64,000 nucleotides of DNA, taken from NCBI RefSeq assembly GCF_000403845.2, contig NZ_KE159568.1, positions 124,001-188,000 on the forward strand, written 5' to 3'. The stretch is from Eubacterium sp. 14-2. Its GTDB lineage: Bacteria > Bacillota > Clostridia > Lachnospirales > Lachnospiraceae. The notes beneath the pieces were generated by a model, which ran no database searches, was not told the origin of the DNA, and saw only the letters and a program-made list of their open reading frames with translations. A program made the translations under genes and the position numbers. Positions within the stretch are counted from its first letter, which is position 1; every line of letters starts with the position of its first letter. Positions 25,930-32,599 of the stretch are shown here, in pieces.

Positions 25930-26183
25930 ATGGAAACAAAATAATCATAAAACTGCATCCCTCCGAATAAACAGTTCCATTCCAGAAACCTTTCCACTGC
26001 ATCATGCACGACCGCAAGACTGCTGTCACCTTTTACAAAATCAACTCCGGCATTGAATAACATCGTTGCTGTTTCAAATGGGATATTTATTTTATGCCCC
26101 TGTTCCCTTAACTGGTCTACCATATTGCAAAAATCCATAAATTTTTCATCTGTGACAAATTTTACTGCTAATTCCTTATCCAT
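25911..26183 (-). CDS. Hypothetical phage protein
   Basis: 90 residues from MDKELAVKFVTDEKFMDFCN, with AGAGGGA upstream; the longer frame overlaps the preceding gene. Helical, no motif. Part of a dense run of small minus-strand genes. Confidence 0.45.
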   Translation of the reverse strand: MDKELAVKFVTDEKFMDFCNMVDQLREQGHKINIPFETATMLFNAGVDFVKGDSSLAVVHDAVERFLEWNCLFGGMQFYDYFVSICIKDL

Positions 26184-26203
26184 AAATTCCCTCTGTCCTT
26201 CCA

Positions 26204-26440
26204 CTAAACCAATCTGCACAGACAGGCCAGTTTATATAACGGGTTCTGTGAAATTTTCTGCTGCCTCTCTTTCCTTCTCTGCTCTGTTCTTCTCATACTG
26301 TCCATAATAGCAAGCTGCACATCCACTTCCACATATTCCACCATCTGAACCGGTGTCAATTCAGCGTATTCCGTCACAAGGTTTCTATCTATAATTTCCG
26401 TTCCATCATCGCAAATGATTATCCTAAAATCAAACATCAT
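26204..26440 (-). CDS. Hypothetical phage protein
   Basis: 78 residues (FRIIICDDGTEIIDRNLVTE), with a basic helical end (SMRRTEQRRKERQQK). No motif. Its end is a few bases from the start of the next gene. Probably co-transcribed with 25911-26183. Confidence 0.45.
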   Translation of the reverse strand: MMFDFRIIICDDGTEIIDRNLVTEYAELTPVQMVEYVEVDVQLAIMDSMRRTEQRRKERQQKISQNPLYKLACLCRLV

Positions 26441-26536
26441 ATTTTCCGTCCTTTCCGTTATCCATATAATAATTTCCCACCTGGTAATTTTTCCATTTAT
26501 GGGACTGCCACCTACCCGGGCAGCCCCGGTATGTAT

Positions 26537-27241
26537 CTACCAATTTTCCCTTGCATCTTCCCATCTGTAAAAATCTTCCACATTTCCATACTTCATCGTG
26601 TCCCTGTAAAGCCTTTGTAATGCGCTGTTATAATTCTTGGTAAGTGTTACTATGAGCTGTGCAGTTTCCCGGACTCCCCAATCGAAATAATCCGGAAGGA
26701 TTGCAACCGCTTTTCTTGCAATCTCAAAATCACTCCATCCTTCCTGTCTCATGTCTATGATGAGCTTTAATAAATCCGATTCTGCATATCTGTGGATATT
26801 GGAATATATATCATCCAGGAATTCTTTTTCCACTACATACCGTTCCACGTTCTGTATGGGGTCAATCCACCATGGCTCCACCCTGCTGCATGTTTCCTGT
26901 TTACGATCTTCATATTCATAATCCAGTCGGAATGACTCACGCTCCACTATATTTTTATTACCGTAATACTCACGCCAGTAATGCATCATCCTGCCCTTTA
27001 ACTGCTGGAATAATACCTGCCTAAATGGGTATCTTGTCTGCAATTCGGGCTTTTCCGTCACATATTTTTTTATCGCGGTAAGATAATCAATCACCAATTC
27101 ATCATAAAAGGTTTCTGCATCCAGTTTTTTCAATCTCATATATTCAAAAATCAGATCATGGTTTTCCGGAAGTGAAGCAAACTCACGTTCTCCATCGTTC
27201 AATGGTCTTTTCGTATAATCCAATACTGCTTTATTTGTCAT
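26537..27241 (-). CDS. Phage sigma-70-like regulator (weak)
   Basis: 234 residues. FYDELVIDYLTAIKKYVTEK and FRQVLFQQLKGRMMHYWREY look like a sigma region 2 helix set, and a later part (LIIDMRQEGWSDFEIARKAV) may be a region 4 helix-turn-helix. AGGCAGG precedes the ATG. Late-gene or host-takeover sigma factors of this kind are known in Clostridia phages. A helical protein of other function is possible. Confidence 0.5.
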   Translation of the reverse strand: MTNKAVLDYTKRPLNDGEREFASLPENHDLIFEYMRLKKLDAETFYDELVIDYLTAIKKYVTEKPELQTRYPFRQVLFQQLKGRMMHYWREYYGNKNIVERESFRLDYEYEDRKQETCSRVEPWWIDPIQNVERYVVEKEFLDDIYSNIHRYAESDLLKLIIDMRQEGWSDFEIARKAVAILPDYFDWGVRETAQLIVTLTKNYNSALQRLYRDTMKYGNVEDFYRWEDARENW

Positions 27242-27283
27242 AACATTTTACCTGCCTTTCGTTTGGTTGAGAACATTTGTTTT

Positions 27284-27334
27284 CTGATTCAACTGGCCGA
27301 TTGAATGAATCAGGCGTGTGGGAATCGAACCCAC
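27284..27334 (-). other. T-arm-like hairpin plus 8-bp stem
   Basis: GTGGG-ttcgatt-CCCAC (27334-27318 on minus) looks like a tRNA T-arm, but no acceptor stem or anticodon arm pairs around it. CTGATTCA and TGAATCAG (27284-27313) form a second perfect stem. Possibly a tRNA relic or a terminator for the 49-residue gene. Confidence 0.3.
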
Positions 27335-27366
27335 ATAAATTCCAGAACCATCCGCCCACTTTCCAG

Positions 27367-27516
27367 CTAATGGGATGAGGTTTTCCGCTTATCTTTATAC
27401 CATTTGACTGTCCCATCGCTGTTTATGGGAATCTCTACCCTTGTGCCTGTCCCATATTCAATTACCTGTGACCGCTTTCCACTGTCAGCTTTGACAGAAA
27501 CTTTTACTTTGTTCAT
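27367..27516 (-). CDS. 49-residue hypothetical protein
   Basis: MNKVKVSVKADSGKRSQVIE and on to KWYKDKRKTSSH: basic, beta-like. It sits between two phage genes in the same direction; a G-rich site precedes the ATG. Reading-frame composition is good; function unknown. Confidence 0.5.
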   Translation of the reverse strand: MNKVKVSVKADSGKRSQVIEYGTGTRVEIPINSDGTVKWYKDKRKTSSH

Positions 27517-27546
27517 TGCTTTTTCCCCGCTTTCCATGTATTATAT

Positions 27547-27867
27547 TTAGCTGATTCTCAGCACGCTGTAATAGCTTACCTTGCTTACTTTCTGGTAATC
27601 TTCCCTGCTGAGCAGCTTTTTCACTTCTTCCTTATCCACGGTTTCACGCTCCTGCGGGGAATAGGTCGCCTTGCACATGTGCCCGATAAACTGTAAGATT
27701 TCCTTACCCTTGCTGTTGGTTGTCAGGCAGTCGTTCCTGTTCTCGTTGAGGAATTCAATGACTTCTCCTTTCAATGCCTTAATGCTGTCCTCTGTCTCTT
27801 TCAGAAGCATTTCCAGACTTCTGATTTCTTCCATTTTCTGATTCATTTCTTTTGTCGTGATGCACAT
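27547..27867 (-). CDS. Hypothetical coiled-coil phage protein
   Basis: 106 residues; residues 5-50 are a probable coiled coil (MNQKMEEIRSLEMLLKETED), followed by a loop and a small domain (FIGHMCKATYSPQERETV). AAAGGAG precedes the ATG. Function unknown. Confidence 0.55.
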   Translation of the reverse strand: MCITTKEMNQKMEEIRSLEMLLKETEDSIKALKGEVIEFLNENRNDCLTTNSKGKEILQFIGHMCKATYSPQERETVDKEEVKKLLSREDYQKVSKVSYYSVLRIS

Positions 27868-27979
27868 AACCGTCTCTCCTTTATCATCTTCTCAATTTTG
27901 TGTTCCATTGCTGTTTAGGATTGTGTACTATCCCGACTACCCTTGTTTGGGTAGTTTCGCCGGCTCTCACCGTTGCTCT

Positions 27980-28288
27980 TCAGGGGATTTTCTGTTCAAT
28001 TATCCAAAAGCAACTCCACTCTAAACAGCTTGCTACATATGGGAATTGCTCACCGTCTGATTCATCTAACCAGGACACTAATTCATCATTACAAAAACTA
28101 TTTAATTTTTCAGTTGTAATCTTTTGTCCGTACATCCTGAAAAATTTTAATGCATCCTGTTTTATAATCTCTTTCATCCGTTGTTTAATATGGAAAACCG
28201 CCTGGTTATAAGTATTGAAAGTTCCTTCTTTTTGCTTTCTGTTGCCTTCCCTGTCGGTTTCTATGACTTCTTTTACTTTATAAGCCAT
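27980..28288 (-). CDS. Hypothetical phage protein
   Basis: 102 residues, basic at the start (EVIETDREGNRKQKEGTFNT), tryptophan-rich end (SWLDESDGEQ..LEWSCFWI). First gene of the minus unit reading from the promoter at 28347-28375. AAAGGCAGG precedes the ATG. A perfect ACTACCC/GGGTAGT hairpin lies just downstream (27936-27955). Confidence 0.5.
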   Translation of the reverse strand: MAYKVKEVIETDREGNRKQKEGTFNTYNQAVFHIKQRMKEIIKQDALKFFRMYGQKITTEKLNSFCNDELVSWLDESDGEQFPYVASCLEWSCFWIIEQKIP

Positions 28289-28346
28289 ATCATTTACCTG
28301 CCTTTCGTTTTGTTGTGATTGTTGCTTTGTTTGATTTGTTGAGTTA

Positions 28347-28375
28347 ATTGTACACTATAGTATACTTATTTTCAA
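28347..28375 (-). promoter_or_regulatory. Minus promoter with repressor operator
   Basis: Minus strand TTGAAA, 17 bases, TACAAT. The spacer holds TATACTATAGTG, and the 18 bases TATACTATAGTGTACAAT recur in the plus promoter at 28820-28849. Confidence 0.6.
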
Positions 28376-28444
28376 TCGGCAAAGTACACAAAACTATACT
28401 TTATTTTTTTGTAGAAAGTATATAAAAGTGTACAATTTATTGTG

Positions 28445-28473
28445 TTGACTTTTAGAACACAATAATGTACAAT
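28445..28473 (+). promoter_or_regulatory. Promoter of the HTH repressor gene
   Basis: TTGACT (28445-28450), 17 bases, TACAAT (28468-28473), close to GTGTACAA-like operator halves. Suggests autoregulation. Confidence 0.6.
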
Positions 28474-28495
28474 TAAATTACGGAGGTGTTTATAT

Positions 28496-28729
28496 ATGGG
28501 AGAAAGAGAAAAACAATATAGCGGAACAATTAGTTATAAGAAACTATTTACATTAATGGAACAAAAAAATATTAAGAAAAGAGATTTGAGAGAAAAATAT
28601 AAAATTTCACCAACAATTGTTAATAGATTAAATAATAATTCTAATGTGGCTGTTGATACTATTATGTATTTATGCGAGATTTTAGAATGCCAACCTTCTG
28701 ATATTATGGAATATATACCAACTAAATAA
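28496..28729 (+). CDS. XRE-family HTH repressor
   Basis: 77 residues. A Cro-like helix-turn-helix: LMEQKNIKKRDLREKYKISP, then TIVNRLNNNSNVAVDTIMYL and a YozG-type end (CEILECQPSDIMEYIPT). GGAGG upstream. The same operator sequence occurs at both flanking promoters, so it most likely represses itself and the units on both sides. Confidence 0.75.
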   Translation: MGEREKQYSGTISYKKLFTLMEQKNIKKRDLREKYKISPTIVNRLNNNSNVAVDTIMYLCEILECQPSDIMEYIPTK

Positions 28730-28819
28730 CATATTTATATATAATTTTATATTTATTTAAAGTACACTATTATATACTTTCGACAATTTTATCTGTATAT
28801 TTTTGTGTACTTTTATTGT

Positions 28820-28849
28820 TGACTTTTAAGTATACTATAGTGTACAATA
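28820..28849 (+). promoter_or_regulatory. Plus promoter with repressor operator
   Basis: TTGACT, 18 bases, TACAAT with TATACTATAGTGTACAAT across spacer and -10. Faces the small coiled-coil gene at 28972. Sharing this operator with 28347-28375 links the two units. Confidence 0.6.
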
Positions 28850-28890
28850 ATCATAACAAATCAAACATCACACAACACAAAGCACCTTGA

Positions 28891-28913
28891 CAATTCAATA
28901 GACTTTACACTCT
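28891..28913. repeat. Inverted repeat, left arm (right arm 29253-29275)
   Basis: 23 bases that match the reverse complement of 29253-29275 with one mismatch. They bracket the coiled-coil gene; the right arm overlaps its terminator. In RNA the two arms would pair over 340 bases. Confidence 0.6.
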
Positions 28914-28971
28914 GGATGTGGTATACTTCTACTTAATAACAGTGAAACAATCGCAAAGGGAGCGTGATAGA

Positions 28972-29226
28972 ATGACAGACAGTGAAAAACTTGATTTATT
29001 ACTTGAAAAAGTCGGCACCATTGAAAAAAAAGTATCAAATATTGAATTAACACTTGAAAATGAAATCCGTACTAATATCAAGCGTGTAGCTGAAGGACAT
29101 CTTGACTTATCAAGAAATCTACACGAAGCACTAAAGATAGATAGCGAAAAAGAAATGCTTGCTATCCGTGTAAGCGTCCTTGAAACTGAATTACGAAGAA
29201 TTAAGGAACGACTTGAAATAGCATAA
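28972..29226 (+). CDS. Small coiled-coil protein
   Basis: 84 residues from MTDSEKLDLLLEKVGTIEKK, with GGGAG upstream. Almost all coiled coil. Its opening is like that of the chromosomal gene at 46839 (MTENEKLDLILSELYEMKGD), so the two belong to one family common in Lachnospiraceae. Function unknown. Confidence 0.6.
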   Translation: MTDSEKLDLLLEKVGTIEKKVSNIELTLENEIRTNIKRVAEGHLDLSRNLHEALKIDSEKEMLAIRVSVLETELRRIKERLEIA

Positions 29227-29255
29227 CCACAACTGAATAATCACACAAACAAAGA

Positions 29256-29297
29256 GTGTAAAGCCTATTGAATTGCCAAAGGCTTTGCACTTTTTTT
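29256..29297 (+). terminator. Rho-independent terminator
   Basis: GTGTAAAGCC pairs with GGCTTTGCAC, followed by seven T. Ends the coiled-coil unit. Confidence 0.75.
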
Positions 29298-29317
29298 ATT
29301 GGATGGAGGAAACAGCA

Positions 29318-29431
29318 ATGATTAAAAAGAACGTAACATATTATGAATACCGAATATTGAAAGCAATCTATGCAAGCATAAAGGTTCTCAAAGCAGACGA
29401 TAACAGCGCGACAGTCGTAATCAGAAGATAG
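29318..29431 (+). CDS. 37-residue hypothetical protein
   Basis: MIKKNVTYYEYRILKAIYAS and on to SATVVIRR, with a good GGATGGAGGA site. Ends 32 bases before the J-domain gene start. Small basic phage-type protein; function unknown. Confidence 0.5.
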   Translation: MIKKNVTYYEYRILKAIYASIKVLKADDNSATVVIRR

Positions 29432-29463
29432 CATACCTAAACGGAATGAAGGAGGTTATGAGG

Positions 29464-29982
29464 ATGGCATATTTCAATAATATCACTACACTGGAAGAAT
29501 TAAGAAGACAATACAGAGATTTATTAAAGAAATTTCACCCTGACAACAAAGACGGAAGCACACAAGCAACACAAGAAATTAATGCAGAATATGATCGGCT
29601 TTTCAAATTATTAAAGGATAGACACGAAAGCAAATCAACGGACAACAAAGGGAACAACACAAAGACAGACTTTAATAATATGAAATACGACTTTTCAGAG
29701 GATGAATTGTTAAGAGATATGCTGCAAAAAGTTATTCACTTATCAGATATTACAATCGAAATTATTGGCAACTGGATCTGGATTAGTGGTAATACATACC
29801 AATATAAAAAAGAATTGAAAGACCTTGGTTTTAAGTTTGCAGGTCAGAAAAAGTCATGGTACTGGCATAGTGAAGCATTCAGAAAAAGAAGTCATAAGAA
29901 GTTAAGCATGGAAGACATAAGAAACTACTACGGAAGTACAGAGGTAGAGACAGACGGAACAAAGAGACTGAAACAAGCGTAA
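29464..29982 (+). CDS. J-domain (DnaJ-like) phage protein
   Basis: 172 residues from MAYFNNITTLEELRRQYRDL, start with GGAGG upstream. Residues 1-60 form a J domain with HPDN (the Hsp70-binding HPD). The C-terminal half (LGFKFAGQKKSWYWHSEAFR) is a different domain seen in mobile-element proteins. It may recruit host DnaK to replication or packaging. Confidence 0.75.
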   Translation: MAYFNNITTLEELRRQYRDLLKKFHPDNKDGSTQATQEINAEYDRLFKLLKDRHESKSTDNKGNNTKTDFNNMKYDFSEDELLRDMLQKVIHLSDITIEIIGNWIWISGNTYQYKKELKDLGFKFAGQKKSWYWHSEAFRKRSHKKLSMEDIRNYYGSTEVETDGTKRLKQA

Positions 29983-30075
29983 CCACAAGTAAAAAATAAG
30001 GGTGTAACCAATAGGAAAGGCTACACCTGATATCTAAAACCAATGTATCATTTACGAAAAGGAAATCATAGAACT

Positions 30076-30336
30076 ATGAAGAAAACATTTAAAGCTATCG
30101 GAATTGTCGCAACTATAGGCATTATGCTTGTATCGGCTTATATGTTAGGCACAACACAAGCGGAAACAATCACAGAAATACAGACAGTGACAGAGACAAG
30201 GGAAGTTGTACCAGATGGATATATACCACTTCATGATAATATTGTGGATATGGATGCAGTAATTGACTTTTCAGCTACTGAATACGGCTTGCAACTGTAT
30301 TTTGAAGATGGAAGCGGTTACTTTTGGGAACGATAA
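30076..30336 (+). CDS. Small secreted or membrane-anchored protein
   Basis: 86 residues from MKKTFKAIGIVATIGIMLVS, a signal anchor, then TITEIQTVTETREVVPDGYI and a folded acidic end. Reading starts at the first Met with a nearby AAGGAA. Could be cleaved after AQA. No motif; similar small exported proteins are common in gut Clostridia elements. Confidence 0.5.
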   Translation: MKKTFKAIGIVATIGIMLVSAYMLGTTQAETITEIQTVTETREVVPDGYIPLHDNIVDMDAVIDFSATEYGLQLYFEDGSGYFWER

Positions 30337-30372
30337 CAGCACGGTAAACAATAAACCGTGATACATGATAAA

Positions 30373-30405
30373 GGCTATGCGCTTCAATGGCTCATAGTCT
30401 TTTTT
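30373..30405 (+). terminator. Terminator of the plus-strand island
   Basis: GGCTATG pairs with CATAGTC (one G-U), followed by TTTTTT. Confidence 0.7.
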
Positions 30406-30753
30406 GTGCGGTTGTTTGCTAATATTTGTATGGTTATCATGCGATTTTAGGCTTGCAATAGCTTCATTGATACATTATTAGGGTAACGTCTGGAAAGTGG
30501 CTAGAATCGGCTTGTAGCGTGGTTATTTGTGGCTTGTGTGCGGTCTGTATGATGGTATAGGGGCAGCAGGCATAAGGGTGCATGCCGGTAGGTTTACATT
30601 ATATTTTTCGGACTTTATTCTGCTAAAGCCCCTATCTAATCTTTCCAAACGTCACCTTAAAATTTCAACTCCGAATCGAAGATACCAAGGGAGGGGGTAT
30701 GTTTCCATTTCTATATATAAAGTGTCATATATACCATATACCCCATATAAAAA
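30406..30753. other. Intergenic region between convergent units
   Basis: About 350 bases with no gene seen. The right half holds the GGGGTATG..CATATACCCC repeat. GC-richer than neighbours; purpose unknown. Confidence 0.35.
30694..30744. repeat. Spaced inverted repeat, copy 1 of 3
   Basis: GGGGTATG..CATATACCCC enclosing TATATA/TATATA. Same pattern at 32266-32320 and a related longer palindrome at 37267-37310. Each lies downstream of a minus-strand gene, so a terminator role is possible. Confidence 0.5.
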
Positions 30754-31356
30754 TCAGCTAAAATGCTCCATACTGCTATTATCTGTCACAAAATTGTAAG
30801 TCCAAATATCACATGACGGACTAACAGTATTACAAATATCAGAAATCTCTTTTACTGTTTTCTGCAAAAAGTTCTGAGGAAACATATGTATATTTTTAAC
30901 GTAAATATTACTACAAGTTTGCATATCTGCACCTAATGGTGGAAATAGAATCATTTCTGTTTTTGTATCCCCTAATTTGCCATTAACATATGACACCGCA
31001 TAAATACCATTATCATTATTTTTGTCTTTACCAGCCACAATGAAATAAGATGAAGAATTTAGAATGTTTATTGCATACTCTCTGTCTTTATTCATTTTTA
31101 AGGACATAAACATTGCATTTATGTTTAACAAAATATCCTCAATCTTAAAATCATTTGCATTCTTCAGTCCTTTTACAAATTCTCCAAATAATGCTTGTGT
31201 TCCAGCATTTCCAGCGAAAGCAACCGCCAAATGACTATTAATTTCGATAATTTTTTTCTCACTGTCACGAATAAAAGTACCATCTTTTTCAGATAACCTA
31301 TTATCAGCAGCAAGATATAATTTATCCTCTGCTTTATATCCTAAAATCACACTCAT
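30754..31356 (-). CDS. Stand-alone proteasome-beta-like Ntn hydrolase (copy B)
   Basis: 200 residues. After Met removal the N-terminus is SVILGYKAEDKLYLAADNRL: Ser1, Gly5, Asp17, Arg19, and Lys33 in SEKKIIEI, exactly at proteasome-beta spacing. VAFAGNAGTQ is the SG-type loop. Ser replaces Thr as predicted nucleophile. No HslU/Mpa-like ATPase is nearby. It is the last gene of a block with a membrane-anchored protein, a zinc-ribbon membrane protein and a NACHT ATPase, which suggests proteolysis in a defence response. Paralogue at 19446-20033. Confidence 0.7.
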   Translation of the reverse strand: MSVILGYKAEDKLYLAADNRLSEKDGTFIRDSEKKIIEINSHLAVAFAGNAGTQALFGEFVKGLKNANDFKIEDILLNINAMFMSLKMNKDREYAINILNSSSYFIVAGKDKNNDNGIYAVSYVNGKLGDTKTEMILFPPLGADMQTCSNIYVKNIHMFPQNFLQKTVKEISDICNTVSPSCDIWTYNFVTDNSSMEHFS

Positions 31357-31381
31357 TTTATCACTTCTCCATATACAATCA

Positions 31382-31804
31382 TTATTTCTTTTTCAACACT
31401 GCTTCATCCATAATGTTACCAATATCATACATTATCAGTGTATCACCTTTTATCTCAAATCCTTTTATACTCTCGCCTTCAGCAGACAAATATATTTCAC
31501 TACCTTTTATTTCATATGAAACTTCTTTGCTTACTGGCTCCATGCCCTCATAAACTGGCATATTCAAAATAACCGTTCCATTATCCTTAAATACCGCTGA
31601 AAATTCAGCATTGGCATTTTGATAATTTTCACCATAATATTCACCTATATTTTCCTGTTTAATATTCCCATTTGCTGTATTATATGAATCTATCACCCAT
31701 TCGCCTACAACAGATGAAGAATTACTTCTCGTTACCCAAAATACAATAATCACAATTACAATAACTGCTATCATGCTACCTATTGCAATAAATTTTTTGT
31801 TCAT
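31382..31804 (-). CDS. Membrane-anchored extracytoplasmic protein
   Basis: 140 residues: one membrane segment (FIAIGSMIAVIVIVIIVFWV) followed by a beta-rich outer domain (VVGEWVIDSYN, then VFKDNGTVILNMPVYEG), of the lipocalin-like type common in Clostridia. GAGATAAAGGG lies before the ATG. Co-transcribed with the hydrolase. Could sense or hold the complex at the membrane. Confidence 0.6.
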   Translation of the reverse strand: MNKKFIAIGSMIAVIVIVIIVFWVTRSNSSSVVGEWVIDSYNTANGNIKQENIGEYYGENYQNANAEFSAVFKDNGTVILNMPVYEGMEPVSKEVSYEIKGSEIYLSAEGESIKGFEIKGDTLIMYDIGNIMDEAVLKKK

Positions 31805-31820
31805 TTCCCTTTATCTCCTT

Positions 31821-32222
31821 TTACATCATTCCAAATATGCCAATAATTCCTAAAACAAAACCACATACAAGACCTATGATAATCAGATTCTTTATAAAGC
31901 GTAAATCTCCTGCAATCTGGTGTATATCATCATAAAGTGGATCATTCTTTTGTGCAACTATTTTATTTTCAATTCGTTCTTTTTCTTTCTTCTCATGCTC
32001 TATTTCTTCATCTGATTTAATATTCCTGAGATAATCAGCTACTTTTTTATGTGTAGCATCTGAAATGACTTCATCAACGGAAATATCACCAGAATTATAT
32101 GCGTTTATTTTACTTCTGCATTTACCACATATTCTATATGATTCATTATCAATTTCTATGTAATCAAAATCCACGTCTAAAAACGGGATTTTCTTACCGC
32201 AACAGCTACAAACATCTGCCAT
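31821..32222 (-). CDS. Zinc-ribbon protein with C-terminal membrane segment
   Basis: 133 residues: CSCCGKK and CGKCRSK near the start form a zinc ribbon; a charged coiled middle follows; the end is a membrane span (LIIIGLVCGFVLGIIGIFGM). So it puts a zinc ribbon in the cytosol beside the membrane. Adjacent to the anchored protein and hydrolase. Function unknown. Confidence 0.65.
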   Translation of the reverse strand: MADVCSCCGKKIPFLDVDFDYIEIDNESYRICGKCRSKINAYNSGDISVDEVISDATHKKVADYLRNIKSDEEIEHEKKEKERIENKIVAQKNDPLYDDIHQIAGDLRFIKNLIIIGLVCGFVLGIIGIFGMM

Positions 32223-32265
32223 AATGTTATTTCTCCTTCTTTTGTCTCGCCAAATAGGGGGGGGT

Positions 32266-32320
32266 AGGGGGTATGTTTAAATCTCCCATATAATTACCAC
32301 CCTATGCCACCATATACCCC
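32266..32320. repeat. Spaced inverted repeat, copy 2 of 3
   Basis: GGGGGTATG..CATATACCCC in the 377-base gap between the NACHT gene and the zinc-ribbon gene; nothing else recognised in that gap. Confidence 0.5.
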
Positions 32321-32599
32321 TATATAGAACTCTCAATTTTACCGAACATTTTCACCGCATCCCAATAACTGTAATAAAACATACAGATTTTGGGATAGAT
32401 GGCATCCTAATAAATGTAAGAAATCATACAATAAATGGGATTATATCACTATACAAATTCTTCTTACTAAAAATATTCATTCCTACGTCATTCATGTTTG
32501 CTGGCTACATCATACATTATACTAAATATCACTCCTGCAATCAATGATTTTCAGTGTTTATTCAGCTTTGGTGAAAATGTAATATTCAATATATGGCTT

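Noticed and set aside
27231-27416. 61-codon minus frame over the T-arm-like hairpin
   Set aside because: It overlaps the small gene at 27367-27516 in another frame and the start of the sigma-like gene; a typical shadow of RNA-like sequence.
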